This document shows, piece after piece, positions 32,570 through 45,625 of a DNA stretch of 64,000 nt. Every line of letters starts with the position of its first letter. Position 1 is the stretch's first letter. The position numbers and the translations under genes were made by a program. A model generated the notes under the pieces. It worked only from the letters and a program-made list of their open reading frames with translations, ran no database searches and was not told the DNA's origin. This DNA is from Ashinkailepas kermadecensis (Eukaryota; Arthropoda; Thecostraca; Neolepadidae), in the NCBI GenBank assembly GCA_034440615.1, contig JAOTOM010004635.1, positions 186,001-250,000 on the forward strand, read 5' to 3'.

Positions 32570-32715
32570 CCGAGGCAGCCGCCGGAGGCGGACCACCCAA
32601 GGAGTCGTCGGACACATCACCCAAGGCAGTCGTCGCAGAGAGACCACCCAAGGCAGTCGTCGGAGGCGGACACCACCCGAGGCAGCCGCCGGAGGCGGAC
32701 CACCCACGGCTGCGA
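32570..32715. repeat. 27-bp minisatellite, ~5 copies
   Basis: The unit contains AGGCAGTCGTCGGAGGCGGA and CCACCC(A/G) with substitutions and one shorter copy. Confidence 0.85.
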
Positions 32716-33326
32716 CGGAGGAGAGAGACATTCGACGGAATCGCCGAGAAGCTCGCACATCCAACAGAATCGTTCGGGAGTCGCTCGCGAGCTGAGTGGA
32801 GTGATTGTGGTAAATCTGTGAACTTCAGGTCGACACGGCCACTACTGGAAATGTGAGTGGATCAAGGCAGGAAGTGGCAATGTTCCCATCAACCAACATG
32901 CAAACCATGTGACCCGTCCGCCACCGGTCCCTTTTTGTGAATGGGATGGACCAGCCAGCGGTGGGATATGGGTAGCCGTCTGCCCCGGGAAGGGTAAAAA
33001 TGGAGGATACCTGAATGTTTATCGTTTAGAAATGCAAGGTCCAAGGTCGCTGTGCATGAGACATGAATGTATACATAGTTTAGAAATGAATGGTATAAAT
33101 GAAATACATAACCCGCACGCACAGTATTGACAAGAGTTTAGGTGACGGGGGAACCACTGGTTCCGGGAAGACGTTAGTGAAGAGGGCATGTCTTCGGGCT
33201 CACCACATGCTAAATAACCACCTTCTTTCCATGGGGAATTAAAGTAGCTTAGATCTGCTGGGGCCCCACGTCACTCAGCGATTACGGTCAAGGTGGGAAT
33301 ACCCACGGTCTCTTCCCCACTGTCAC
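32716..33326. other. Unassigned intergenic sequence
   Basis: No gene or repeat recognised. Confidence 0.35.
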
Positions 33327-33409
<83 letters not shown>

Positions 33410-33450
33410 CGCCCTCCAATCAAACGTCAAAACACCTGTTTCCCATCAAA
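33327..33450. repeat. (CT)n microsatellite with conserved flank, copy 1
   Basis: (CT)n runs 33327-33405, followed by CTCCAATCAAACG and ACACCTGTTT..CATCAAACA. The same flank follows the (CT)n at 34172-34372, so both belong to one dispersed repeat. Confidence 0.9.
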
Positions 33451-34171
33451 CAGGCAGCCGAGCGGTCGGTGCCGGCAAGCCAAGAGTTCATTAACCCTTG
33501 TGGAGGGAACAGACCATAACAACCCGAATAGTCAGTAGTGAACGGGAGTACCGCACGACATGGACATCTTGTGTATCAGAGATCTGCCATTTCAGTGTGT
33601 TTATCTGCATATACCTTGTAATTTGCATTATATTCAACCAGACAAATGGGTTGGGTTCCGGCGGGTTTATGAGTGTCTTGATGTCATCCTTGACTGAACG
33701 TAAAATAGCGGATGTTACACAAGCCAAGCATTTATCAAGAATGAAATGGCAACCAGGCGTTAAATGACGTGCAGCCCTTCCATACTCGCTCAGCTTTGAG
33801 TCACGAACATCCCCCTCCCATGCTCACGAAACTTCCGGACACCTCCGACGTAGAGACCAGCGCGATGTGACAGTGCAGGCAATCATCCACATACGGGGAG
33901 GCTTTAAACGGGCATGGAAAAAGCGAATTAAAGAGACCAGGTTATCATTTTTCCTGTACGCTGAAAGGTATCTCGCTGGAACGAAGAACAGCACGGATCA
34001 AGGGCAGCTAAATCATCGGAGGGGCGGGGGCACACTCCACGAATTGATCCGACCTTTCCTGGGTCAGGAAACAGGAAGAAGGGGCTTTCGTCCAGAAACA
34101 TATCAGGCACTAATCGAGCGTCACTGTGGAGGGGGAAGGGGACTGGATTCGCCCCAGCATCTACATAGAAG
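33451..34171. other. Unassigned intergenic sequence
   Basis: A 226-codon frame at 33867-34547 is produced largely by the (CT)n tract. No gene recognised. Confidence 0.35.
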
Positions 34172-34435
<264 letters not shown>

Positions 34436-36345
34436 CCCGGTCGAAGGCGTTGCGCCGAGGGTTCTTGACCTTGGGAGTGCTGCGGCAGTACCCACTAGCT
34501 TGGATACACTCGTGAATTGTCCCCGGCACTGGGTCACTAACCAATAGTACCACGTGTATACGAGACTTCCTCCGGTTTTAAATGGTACGGGGTAATAGAA
34601 CAGTACACTGACCATTAAGTGGCCAAACGTACTAGGTGCGAATGAGGGAATTAACAGGGAACTAATTCCGGGTTCGTCCGTAACTTAAATGTAAAAGCTA
34701 GCCGGCAAGACAGGACAGGACGAACCCGACTACCGTCTGTAACGAAAAAACGTGACACGACATACGCATTTTAGCGAGGAGACGTCCTGCAAGCCGCTCT
34801 TCCACGGGCGATAAATTCCATGGGCCGAAACGTGAGCAACGAATAGCCTCCGCCCTCTTCTCTTCGGAGGAGACAGAGGATGGCTGATTGAAGACGGGAA
34901 TGACGAAATACTGTTGGTTGAACCCCTGGGAAAACGTGCCGGAAAGACTGGATAATTCACAAGGCAGCTGGTTCACTTAAGAAATTCTAGGCCGCAAAAA
35001 CCCTCCGGCCTGGTGCTCCCAGAGCGCGGAAGGGCATCCCGAGGGTGGTCAGATCCGGCGGGGTCCAATGGGTAAGCTCGCAGGCAGCGGCACCCAATTT
35101 TGGGTCGGGATGAATCTGTGCGCACAGTTAGGTAAAAGCCAAAAACGGCTAGGTCGGTATTCCTTTCCCGTCTCAGCTATTCCAGCAGGCCTGGGCCTCT
35201 CGATTACGGCACAGACAGGGGAGATGAAGTTTGGCGTTCCGTAAGCCCCCAAGGATAGGACAGGCAGGGGATTTGAGGGTCTCCCGACCATGACCCCGGG
35301 AAGGATAGGGTAGAAAGACGATAGGGGGCCATCCCGACAGATTTGTGGCCCAGGACCACCTGTGGGGGTGCCCGCCAAATCGCAAGTTGGAGCATAAAAG
35401 TCCTGGCTAGGCGTTGACTCCTTTAATTGTAGGTAGGTCGGCCATTATTACTCAAGCCCAGCATAAGACCATCAGAAACTAACGAAATGTCGCAGCCCAG
35501 TGTCACCGAGCCTTGAAGGCAGTAAAGTAAGTAGTATCATTCCCAACCAACAGTGTCGCGTCAGCCGGTCACAGTTGTGGACCTAAGCACGGGTAATTAA
35601 CATTTAACTTTGGGCTAGGAAGCCCTAAGCAACGGTCTGAGGAAGTAAGACTCGCTGAATGCGCATGCACCACTGGAAGGGAAATTATCTAGCCAACACT
35701 TTTAATAGAGAGCGAATGTTCGGAATGAATGATGGAAATGAATGGACTACGTGGGAGCATGCATGACGTAGCTATGGGTAGTTAAGGACCAGTGGGAGCT
35801 GTTGGAACTCTGCGTACGCATCTAGCTATCAGAAACCCTCGTTGCCAAAATTTGACCCAGGATAATTACCTAGGCCCTCAATTTGCCAGTCCGGTGACCC
35901 GTGGGAGCATGCAGGTAGATGACATGGAGGGAAACAAGCGGGGACTTTAACACTTAAGAGGGCCCCGAAGCTGGACGAGGGCCGGTGACGGACGCATTTC
36001 CAACTCCAATGTCCGTCCATTACTCTTATGACCCCCCCCTCCTAGGTCTCTCCAATCATGCGGTTCCTCTATCCCTGGCGTCACGACCAAGCCAGGTTCA
36101 CTCACGGATGGAAGTGGTGAAGAGAGGAGATATGACCTCGCTAAATATAAATTTGTGCTAGGATAACGAGTTACGGGGCGCCGACAAGATGACAATACGA
36201 CGGAGACAAGATGGTATGGCACGCTCAGACTGCACCTACTACAGCGAGGACTCGCGGGTCACCGCTCGCTGTGGGCCGCCCCGGTTGGGGGCCGGCGGCA
36301 CGCCGGAAGCGGGATCGGCGCGGTGCCACAACAACAGTGCCACCA
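34436..36345. other. Unassigned 1.9-kb region
   Basis: Frames are short on both strands and show no RT, integrase, transposase or other motif. No tandem structure is seen. The two ends of a larger repeat may lie here undetected. Confidence 0.35.
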
Positions 36346-36402
36346 TTCAGACCGACCACTCAGACCGACCACTCAGACCGACCACTCAGACCGACCACTA
36401 AA
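36346..36402. repeat. 13-bp minisatellite (ACCGACCACTCAG), ~4 copies
   Basis: Four nearly identical tandem copies followed by a degenerate one. Confidence 0.92.
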
Positions 36403-37714
36403 CCGAACCGAAACCCCTACCAACTCCTATTACCCCTCCCGCTTTCCCCAAAAAATTCCTACCCCTCCCCCATCCATCCCCCCACACCGACCCCGCCCCC
36501 GACCTCGCCGCCCTACAGTAGCTCTGGGGTGAGACGTTGAAGTGATGCAGCCGCACAACACTTATCTGACTGTGCCTACCTATCCAGCTCACACGCAAGC
36601 AGTGAGGCGGGCAGGCAGCGTTCTCATGGAGGAGGTAGAGTTGGTGATAGGTGAGCAGGGGCGCCATGGCTTCCTCGATGCAAAATTGAAACACCGTGCA
36701 ACTATGTCAAAGACGTATAGCAAGCAGAACTTTTCCACTATTGTGGCGGATGCATAAGTGTCTGAATATGAGCTGGCAGTCCTCCCTCCGCAGATTCTGT
36801 CGAACTGAAGTGAGTCAGGTGTGGAAGCTGTGAGGGGAGGGTGAAGTGGTGTGTGTAAATAATGACCAGATAGCCTGGAAACAGACGTCCATTGGCTGTT
36901 TTCTTTGTTATGCTGATAACTGAGCACAATTTGATTGACTTTTATCATACACACATTCGTTGCTATCCTGTCTGGCTCTAACCAACATCAAACTATTGTC
37001 AGTAATTGGGACGTTTAGCTTATTTTTATACCAGCTTCAACATATATGGCGATGAAGTACATACCGATGGCTTTGTTTCATCATCAGGAATTCAAAAATA
37101 TACAAACTTGTGTATCTACAGCACAGGATTTCCCATTGCACAGATATCCATTAGGTGTCAGCACAATTTCGCCTAGACATTCTTTGATCGCCCAGCGCAG
37201 GTTGGAAGCTGGTTATTATCGAGCAAAATCGCTATTTATTCGTATGTTCTCGGTATATGGCACCAAAATGTCGCCGGTGCTCTTTGAACTAGAAAAAGCA
37301 CACATCATAATGTACACTGTCACCTTTCTTCCCTGTCCGATTGGAGGTATTGTCGTTCGATGCAATCCGCTGTATGGGAGCAATCGCGGACCTGACTACC
37401 TTCTCAGGAACACCATCGCCATGTAACGAGACGGCCACTTTCTTCTGGCTACGGCGTTCGGCATCACGACTAGCCGTGATGCTGATGGCACGCCGGATCT
37501 GGTTGTGCAGGACGGCCTTCTTGGTGCTCGATTGTGCTGACTCACAATGCATATTTTTGATATTATTATTTTTACAACTAAATTTAATCCGAGTTATTGC
37601 TGGGGTAGCTTTATGAACCAGGATTATATTGCTAAGCAGAGGTTGTTGCGTGAACCCTGGCCCCACCATCCGATCCGTGAATTCCAGTTCAACGGTAGAA
37701 TTTTGACCGAAAGT
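36403..37714. other. Unassigned intergenic sequence
   Basis: Overlapping frames of 126 codons on each strand (37046-37426 plus; 37289-37669 minus) have no recognisable motifs. The minus one (KKAVLHNQIRRAISITASRD) is mildly protein-like. Confidence 0.3.
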
Positions 37715-37903
37715 TTAACGTGCCCTCAATGCACCGATACGGCCGCCCGGTAGCTCGCCCCCGGCCTTATCGGGCCAGCTGCCTACTGACCCTCCCAGCC
37801 GGGGGTTAAATGCGAGTGCGTGAAGCGACTCGAACCCTGTGTTACCAGGACAGGGGAGACCAGTGCAGGCCAGCGCTCTAACCAACTGAGCTACCGGCGG
37901 CAT
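37715..37903 (-). mobile_element. tRNA-derived SINE
   Basis: The minus strand begins CCGCCGGTAGCTCAGTTGGT and contains an A box (TAGCTCAGTTGGTTAGAGCG, rc of 37874-37893) and a B box (GGTTCGAGTCG, rc of 37826-37836), the internal promoter of RNA polymerase III. The D arm folds, but the anticodon and T stems do not pair, so it is not a functional tRNA. The non-tRNA body continues to about 37715 and contains CCCGATAAGGCCGGGGGCGA. No tail or target duplication could be fixed. Confidence 0.7.
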
Positions 37904-38417
37904 ATTGATAGAGGCACCGCCATTGGTTTGAAGTGCAATTCTGTTGCATGGTTTCCGGATGGTGTAATGCTCAGGAACGTATCCAGGAAGCGAGATTACT
38001 GGTACATTCCCAGTGTTCTAAAGTAGGTTTGATAGTTTGGTCGACCAAGATAAGCTCTGCGAACAATTCGTTTCTGTATTTTATTGAGCCATTTCAATAA
38101 TATGCTGATTGAAAAACGCTAAGTTGCCTACCCACCTGAACGCGGTACCGAAATGGTCCATGCGCTGTTGTTTAAACCCAACTATAGCTAGAGTACTACA
38201 AAAGCTAAAAACAAACCTTATATATCGGCAGACGCGTAATCAATGCCCCATCAGCTACAAAAACGTTAGCGAGTTCCTGCGAGCCGTTCTTCATCCAGAC
38301 TGCAAAAACCACATGCTCGCGGTGGTGGGGATGCAAAACCCCTTGGTCATGCACTGGTTAATTTAAGAACATTAAGAAGAAACAATAAAAAGAAAGATAA
38401 CGTTAAGAAAAAATAAC
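37904..38417. other. Unassigned intergenic sequence
   Basis: Nothing recognised. Confidence 0.35.
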
Positions 38418-38722
38418 CTGCAGAGACAGTCGAAATTTTGAAAATGATGACAACCGCAGTGCACTGCGATGCGTGAATATTTCCTCCACAAGGTATTCCC
38501 CCATTTCCCATTGTAAGCTGGGAGACGCGTCGCCAGTAGGCACCCGATCCCTACTCCAACGTCAGCTTGTATCTCTGAGACCACTGTGGCGATGCGCTTG
38601 GCCATTTCTAGCCCGACTGCCAGCATGAAGTGATTTAGCAACACGCTCGTCGCAGTAGACTCCGCTAGATCCACCGCTGGGACCAAGTGTTCCCGATTAA
38701 GTGGTCGTAACTTCAGCTCCAA
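38418..38722 (-). repeat. Unrecognised dispersed repeat with conserved frame, copy 2
   Basis: Minus-strand counterpart of 27863-28085. The frame is open over 38372-38722 and gives NHFMLAVGLEMAKRIATVVS, CLLATRLPAYNGK and RKYSRIAVHCGCHHFQNFDC. This copy extends further upstream (MELKLRPLNREHLVPAVDLA), where copy 1 is not clearly similar. Confidence 0.6.
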
Positions 38723-39080
38723 ATACCGGAAACAGGATCACGTTTGATGCATTTTAGCAGTGATGCCAAGCAGTCCGTGCTGTACGGCCGGGCAATGATT
38801 TCCTTCGCATCATTAAAGGTACTAAATAAATGATCAGAACAAATTATGAAACCATGTTCTAGCCGTGCAGATTGGCATAACCTAACTGTCAGCATGCAGC
38901 GGTTAACTTTGAATATTTATTCTTCAAGAAACATTGTGTCTAGGGAGAGCAAACGACATTAATTAGTTCACCAAGGGGGTGCGACGCCGCCTTGCCTGGC
39001 ACCCAGCGCCCATTCGTTACGCCGTCACTGTAGCAACGGTCCAGTAGCCAATATTATCACACCGTCACATGATGTGACTA
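38723..39080. other. Unassigned intergenic sequence
   Basis: Nothing recognised. Confidence 0.35.
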
Positions 39081-39084
39081 CATG

Positions 39085-39660
39085 GAGTGACGTGGTGAAT
39101 GTCGATGCCCATGTGGTGACATGGAGCGTCATGCCGTGACATGGAGTGACAGTGCAGTCGCGTATAGTGATATTAATGGCAGTATGGCAATGATAATAAT
39201 ACGATCCGTGTGGTAACACGAATTGGCTGGGTGGTAGAATTGAGCTTTTGGTGTGATTACATGGATCTCTGGTCTGATCACATGGAGCAACAGTGTGATT
39301 ACATTTAGCTCTGTTGTGATACATGGAGCTCGGTTGTGATTATATGGAGTTCTGCTGCGATTGGGCGCAGCTCTGGTGCGATTCCATGGAGCTCTATTGT
39401 GATTAAACGTAACTCTGGTGTGATTACATGTAACTATGGTATGATTGCATGAAGCGACTGTGTGATTACATGGAGCGACAGTGTGATTACATGGAGCCAC
39501 AGTGTGATTGCATGGAGCCACGGTGTGATTCCATGGAGCTCTAGTGTGATTACATGGAGCGACACTATACTCACATGGGGCGACAGCGTAATTACATGGA
39601 GTGGCTATGTGGCGGTACTGGGTGGCTGTGCGCTGACATGGCGTCACCATGTTGTGACAT
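39085..39660. repeat. 21-bp minisatellite (GTGTGATTACATGGAGCGACA)
   Basis: About 25 copies, best preserved at 39410-39600 and degenerate outward. The 7-residue periodic frames (ITWSDSV; minus APCNHTV) are artefacts. Confidence 0.93.
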
Positions 39661-39889
39661 GGAAAGGCAATGTGGTGACATGCCGTGACCATGTCGTGGC
39701 GTAGCGCAACCATGCGGTGGAAACAAAAGAAACTACTTGAAAATGGCTTCCCACCCCTCCAACGTTGCTATCGTTCTTCGGGTCCCTTCTACTGGCGGTT
39801 GGCTGCAGAAACACAGTACAGGCAACGTCGGGACTATGCAAGCGATATGGAGACCGTGAGTGCCCGTCAGCTAGGTCAGTGCCGTGACA
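39661..39889. other. Unassigned spacer between two related arrays
   Basis: No gene. Both flanking arrays share GTGACATGG/GTGACCTG motifs. Confidence 0.4.
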
Positions 39890-40186
39890 CATCGTGACCT
39901 GTGATGACCTTTGGTGACCTTTGGTGACCTGTCGTGACATATCGTGACCTGTCGTGACCTGCGGTGACCTGCGGTGACATGGTGTATCCTATGGTGACCT
40001 GTCGTGACCTGTGGTGACCTGTGGTGACCTGCCGTGGCCTATCGTGGCCTGTCGTGATCTGCGGTGACCTGTCATGACCAGGTGTGACCTGGCGTGACCT
40101 GTCGTGATCTGTAGTGACCTGTCGTGATCTGTAGTAACGTGTCGTGACATGGTTTAACCCATCGTAACCTGTAGTGACCTGTTATC
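39890..40186. repeat. 10-bp minisatellite (GTGACCTGTC)
   Basis: About 28 copies of TGACCTGTCG-type units with TGGTGACCTG and CGTGATCTGT variants. Confidence 0.94.
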
Positions 40187-41185
40187 TGTCGTCTGCACCT
40201 AACCTTCCGCCGCCGCAGTCCGCCGTTGTGCGTCGATGTCGACGGCAGCAACAGTTGGCCGTTGGCTGGTGATTTATCTGGTGGAGACGCGGCGGCGGCG
40301 GCGGCGGTGGCGGCGGCGCAGTGAGCGGCGAAGGAGGGGCGGTCTGGCCGCGCAGTCGGGTGCCGGACACAGACCGACGTGTGAAGGGCAGAGGCACACG
40401 CCGGCACAGGTGCCAGTGTACGCGGTGAACAAGCGCGCTGCGAGCGCACGGCACGGCAGGCAGAGCAGAGCGCTGCGACGCAGGTCAGATCGATAGGACG
40501 CAGAACGGCGTGAACGAAGAAGTACAAGAACAAAATGTGGAAGCTATGATAAGAAGCTAGATGCTATGAGAGTAGAAGCTAAGAAGCTATGATATCCGCA
40601 GCCTAAGTGCAGCAGAGCTGCATATCGGCGCATCTGAGAATCGGAAAATAAAGAAAAATACATTGCGCCGGACGAATGTCACTAGGCGTGATGTATGGAC
40701 AGACGTTCGAGGATGGAAGGGAAGTGACATGCCAGAAAGCATGCAATAAATAGCTACTGAAGACCTGAAGACTCTCAGAGAAACGCACAGGTGAGTCGCT
40801 ACCGATCACACCACATAACGTGCAATTCCCACGTGCACAGGTGCACACAGAGGGTGAGGGCCAAGGGGAACGTGCACCTTTTCCCTAACCACTCACCTCG
40901 TGGCATCTGAAGGAGTCCATTCGAGAGGGCGAAAAAGTCAAAGCATGGCCCAAAGGCGACTTTTGCCACTTCGAAAATTCAATACAACAATCGCCCGAAG
41001 GGTGATTTCAATTTGTGAAATCTTAATTTTCAACGTAAACAAACATGACTCCGGGGCTGGATGGGCGTGTGGGAACTGAGGCCCCTTCAAATCAGGAGAG
41101 AGAGCTGGGAGGTCCCACGTGAGAGCTTGAGATGCTGCATGGCCAGTGTTGTTCATGGGCCAACGTGTAAGATCCCGGCACCTTT
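40187..41185. other. Unassigned; GC-rich patch 40200-40500
   Basis: Contains a (GGC)n-like stretch at 40289-40320. The 153-codon minus frame at 40072-40533 runs through repeat DNA and has no motif. AT-rich and featureless after 40.55 kb. Confidence 0.35.
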
Positions 41186-41335
41186 CAATTTTTTGTCGGT
41201 ACTTCAAATTTTGTCGGTACTTCAACTTTGTCGGTACTTCAAATTTTGTCGGTAATTCAAATTTTGTCGGTACTTCAACTTTTGTCGGTACTTCAAATTT
41301 TGTCGGTACTTCAAATTGTGTCGGTATATTACCTA
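41186..41335. repeat. 18-bp minisatellite (CTTCAAATTTTGTCGGTA)
   Basis: Eight to nine copies with small length changes in the T run. Confidence 0.94.
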
Positions 41336-42340
41336 TTGTGTTTCAATTTTTGGCTATTTCTCAATTCAGTAAGACGTTGGCAGGCTTTGTGCCATTCGCT
41401 TCATGTTCCCGAAGATTAAAAATCGTACAACCCGACTTTCGATTCATTATAATTCAAACCAGTTGTGGTTCTTGTAGAGCAGATAGCGAAGACAGCTAAG
41501 CTTGCAATGAACAGCAGTTCTGACCTATGAATCATTTGCTGCATGATTTTCGAAGACCAGATGCATTGGACTTCGAACAACAAATGTGAAAGACTTGAAA
41601 AAGAGAAACACGGATAACTGATATCCCCAGTGAATTATGCAGACCTCATGGTCTGCATAATGCACTGACGAGTCATACTGAAGACGAAAACTACCTTACG
41701 TAGTTATTTGTTATAGCACTACACCTTTTTCACTCGTCAACATGTGCTTGATTATACGTTGCTCCTACGGGTGCTTCGCCGCGCTATAATTTCCCCACGA
41801 GCTGCATTTTGTTGAAATAGAGCCAGCTCGACTGACGATGTAATTCCTCAGCTGAGCTGCATGCTGCCGATTTTTTTCCACAAGGACTGTTTCTTCATGT
41901 TTATAATATCACCAGTACCTTGCGGTTTTTCTGAAAGGATGGACTATAGCCGAGTCAAGAACAGACTTCTCGCCACAGGTACTCTGCCGAAGCAACGAAT
42001 GCATGCAAGACAGCTGCGGGAGGCTGGACGAGGCTCCACGAAAGCTATAGGTCTCTGAGGAGAAAGCGAAATGGGTGGTTAACTTGTGGTAAGCAAGGGA
42101 AGTTGAGCATCATGCAGGTTCGAGTGCACTATGGGCCTCCTACATTTGAGGACAGGCCATTGCCAATAGGACGGCATGCTAGAGCAGAACATAGATACCT
42201 TAATCCGAAAATCAAGCAACTTGTGCACTTCTGTCAATTTCGGTTGCGCCAATAATATAGGCTGTGTTACAATGCCAACGACGGTGGACGTTTGTCAGAA
42301 TTGGTATAACTACGCCCAGCTGCAGGAATCGATCCATTTG

Positions 42341-42344
<4 letters not shown>
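41336..42344. other. Unassigned intergenic sequence
   Basis: No supported gene. A small 12-bp repeat GGTCTGCATAAT surrounds 41640-41665. Confidence 0.35.
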
Positions 42345-42383
<39 letters not shown>

Positions 42384-42391
42384 ATATATAT

Positions 42392-42446
<55 letters not shown>

Positions 42447-42476
42447 TGTATACATATATCCATATATATATATATA
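42345..42476. repeat. (TA)n microsatellite
   Basis: About 130 bp of TA repeats interrupted by GA and CA steps. Confidence 0.96.
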
Positions 42477-42751
42477 GGTCGTATATATAGGAATATATGC
42501 GACACATGTTCATTTGGGTCACTCGATTCCGTCCAGCTGTGACGGTTTGGACCCTGGTGGCTTTTCTGTTGCAGCATTTAAAGTTCTAATTCGTTCACTC
42601 AGAATGAGAAATTGCCTAATCATTTCAATGTTAACTGTTTTAATCACAATATTCTCGTCGACGTAAGCGCATTGCTTTTCGCTCACAAGGGACTTAGGGA
42701 CTCAGCTTTAGGAGGAACTTAGCTGGTCTACCCGGTACGACCGGTACCGGG

Positions 42752-42784
42752 TGGCTGGTTGGCCGGTACCCGGCCAACCAGCCA
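42752..42784. repeat. Inverted repeat, 15-bp arms, 3-bp loop
   Basis: TGGCTGGTTGGCCGG, then TAC, then the exact reverse complement CCGGCCAACCAGCCA. Immediately before it is a second small palindrome, CCCGGTAC....GTACCGGG (42731-42751). Confidence 0.93.
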
Positions 42785-42814
42785 TCCGCTAGTCACGTGG
42801 TTTGTCGCTATGCC

Positions 42815-42960
42815 TGAGAGAAAGGGAGAAGAGACAAAGAGAAAGAGAAAGAAAAGGAGAGAGAATGAGAGAATGAGAAAGGGAAACAGAAAGAGAAGGA
42901 GAAAGAGGAAGATAAAAATAATGAGAAAGAGAAAGAATAAGATAAAGAGAAAGAGAACGA
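42815..42960. repeat. Purine-rich (GAGAAA)n tract
   Basis: About 145 bp almost free of pyrimidines on the plus strand, directly before the 17-bp array. Confidence 0.9.
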
Positions 42961-43375
42961 CCGTTGTCCGACCTCCTCCGTGGTCCGACCTCCTCCGTGG
43001 TCCGACCTCTTCCGTGGTCCGACCTTCTCCGTGGCCAGACCTCCTCCGTGGTCCGACCTCCTCCTTGGTCCGACCTCCTCCGTGGTCCGACCTCCTTTGT
43101 GGTCCGACCTCCTCCGTGGTCCGACCTCCCCCGTAGTCCGACCTCCTCCGTGGTCCGACCTCCTCCGTGGTCCGACCTCCTCCGTGGTCCGACCTCCTCC
43201 GTGGTCCGACCTCCTCCGTGGTCCGACCTCCTCCGTGGTCCGGCCTCCTTTGTGGTCCGAACTCCTTTGTGGTCCGACCTCCTCCGTGGTCCGACCTCCC
43301 CCGTAGTCCGACCTTTCCGTGGCCCCACCTCCTCCGTGGTCCGACCTCCCCCGTTGTCCGACCTCCTCCGTGCAC
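42961..43375. repeat. 17-bp minisatellite (TGGTCCGACCTCCTCCG)
   Basis: About 24 copies. Seventeen is not a multiple of three, yet no frame contains a stop, so all frames on both strands run open with 17-residue periods. None is a gene. Confidence 0.96.
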
Positions 43376-44149
43376 AATACAGGCACATGTTGGGCCGGCG
43401 ACAGGAAAATACTACAGCGGCACCACAAAGCAATAGTTCGATCAATACTAGAATACCTCATTCAATAGCAATATTGAGCACCATTCGCCGTCATTGAGCA
43501 AACAGCTGGATGTTAATCTAAACAGCTGCATCAGAGCAGCCACAGGGGCCTCAGCTGCGCACCTATAAATAGCCTACTAGTCGACGCACGCATCCCTACC
43601 GCAGCCTTCGAGATCAAGCAACAGACGTGCTGTTGTTACTGCTTACACTTATCAACAGAGCAACACGCAATAGATATTCTGAACACACTACATTAATAAA
43701 TATCGCTGCTTTAGGCCGACTGCTAGAAGACCCGAGTTGGGTTCAAACTCACTCCAATTAGTTTCCGCATTGACAAGGGTCTTTTAGATCTCAACCTTAC
43801 CATTCCCCAGCCACAAAATCCCGGCCGTCTTCTGTCAATTAACAGTCCAACCTCGACCGCCTTTTCCAGCTCGACTCGTCCTTCAGCCAATTAGCAGCAC
43901 TCCGGTAATGGATGGAACCCAACAAGCCGTGGCCCGTACCGCAAATCAAATCTTGTTCCTTTGGGTCCCGAGTGACGCCAACATTCAAGGCAATGAGCGG
44001 GCAGATAGCGTTGGCAAGCGAGCCGTAACTTGGCCACCACCTGCGTGAGCAGATAGACCGCAGGTGGGGGGTTGACGACTGCAAAGCCGTCTCAATTGGA
44101 GCCACATATGTAAGCGTCAGCCTAGCGCACATGGGTGGATCCGGGATGC
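43376..44149. other. Unassigned; one TATA-like box
   Basis: CTATAAATAG at 43563-43572 is a strong TATA-box match, but no initiator or gene follows at a suitable distance. No other feature seen. Confidence 0.35.
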
Positions 44150-44505
44150 GTCATGAGTGTGTGTGTGTGAGGGGGGAACTTGTCTGGAGGGGCGAAAGCC
44201 GTTTCTTGCGAGGGGCGCCATTGCCAAAGTACCTGAAGGGGCGCCTTTGGCTGAAAATATGTTGCATGGGGGAATGCATTCGTGCACCATTACAGGGGCG
44301 CCTTTTTCACAGAAGGGTGACTTTCGCTTCCGAGGGGCGCCTATTCCTCTTCGAGGGGCACCTCTAGCTGAAAAATCCGCTTAGCGGGGTAAAGGTTGCA
44401 CTCGAGCCACTTCCAGAGTGGCGCCTTTTCCCGGCCGGAGAGGCGCCACCTGCCATGGAGCGGGGACACATGCCCCAGTACCCCCTGCATCCGCCCCCGC
44501 TAACG
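44150..44505 (+). repeat. Dispersed repeat rich in GAGGGGCGCC motifs, copy 1
   Basis: Contains several GAGGGGCGCC(T)TTT blocks, GGTTGCACTCGAGCC and an end block GCGGGGACACATGCCCC..GTACCCCCTGCATCCGC. The reverse complement of 55609-55900 has the same order of blocks. Confidence 0.65.
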
Positions 44506-45415
44506 CGTACACGCACAGACACCATACACGTCCACACCTCACCACCCAAGTCACACATGTAACATCGATATATTAGGTACGTGACACACGTCAAATTAAT
44601 CACACTGTCAGAGTAAGTCATCCTCACTGGACTTGGAACTGACCGCTCGAGACTAGCGCAGCACGTCTCTAGGCTCGGCAACACGACACGGCCCTAAGCT
44701 CGCTCACTCAATCGTGCAGAATGCATGGGTACACCATGTTATCTTCTTGTTATGTCAATACGCCATGTCTACATATAGGTACACCATGTCATCTTGACCT
44801 ATAGGTACACCATGTCATCTTGTGATGTCAATATGCCATGCCCACACATTCCCGGTGACATACTACCCGCTCACCAGATGCTGTTGCCGCAGCACGCGCC
44901 GTTCAGAACTCAGTGGTGATCCACTCACATTGTATTCACATGTCTGACCGGCAACCGGTGCACCCTAATGCACAGCCCAACACAAAAGCTGCCGGCCCAC
45001 CGCCAGACGCATGCCCTAATCAAGTTCCGGCATTGCAGGACATCCGCATGCCCGGTAGCGCAACTGGTTGAAAGGAATGCGCAGGGCACGTGCGCATTCG
45101 GCATTTGCACATCGTGCCACCAGTCCCAGCACGTGGCCACTGCCCGAATAGCGGTCATGACATGCCATCAGCGCAGGCAAGCTTTGCCGATCGTGTGGTA
45201 CACACAAGTGAAGATAGCATGGCAGGATATTGAGTTGTGAAGTCATCAGAGGGACATGTCAGACCATTTCCCCCCCGAGCATGTGTGCCATCGGCAAGTA
45301 TTCTCACTTACTTCCCAAATTGGTCAATATTGGACGTGACGGTGCCGATTTCTCAGCTAACGTGATTGCGGAGATCATTCATGTTCCCAACGTTATTCGA
45401 GACCATTGATCTAAC
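44506..45415. other. Unassigned; short repeat 44725-44845
   Basis: Three imperfect copies of AGGTACACCATGTCATCTTG and GTCAATA(C/T)GCCATG. A tRNA A-box-like stretch near 45055 lacks a B box. No gene. Confidence 0.4.
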
Positions 45416-45429
45416 TTGTCTGATCCTGA

Positions 45430-45625
45430 TGGCCCTGATGACAAATCAAGGTGTAGGACAGTTAAGCGACAGCCGGTCTTCAGTCAAAGGCTCGTTGATC
45501 AATGGAATAGGCTGCCTGATGATGTTGTGGGGAGTGCCTCGTTGAATGTATTTAAAAATAAGGTGGACAAACTTATATGCTGGAAAATATTGTTTTTGAG
45601 TTCTAGTTGGTAGTAGATGGAGTGA
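45430..45625 (+). pseudogene. LINE ORF2 C-terminal fragment (CR1/L2-like)
   Basis: The plus-strand peptide contains RCRTVKRQPVFSQRLVDQWN and RLPDD, then SLNVFKNKVDKL. This is the same C-terminal block seen in the LINE at 208-582 (FTNRVVEHWNQLP, NTLNIFKNGID). Only about 60 residues remain, so this is a severely 5'-truncated insertion, the commonest fate of LINE copies. The family is clear; it is a different, diverged subfamily from the 1-1710 copy. Confidence 0.75.

Noticed and set aside
37826..37903. Functional tRNA gene on the minus strand
   Set aside because: A and B boxes are present but the anticodon and T stems do not pair; called a SINE instead.
45050..45120. tRNA-like sequence (GGTAGCGCAACTGGTTGAAAGG)
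   Set aside because: Only an A-box-like stretch; no B box or cloverleaf. The same applies to words near 46200 and 47190.
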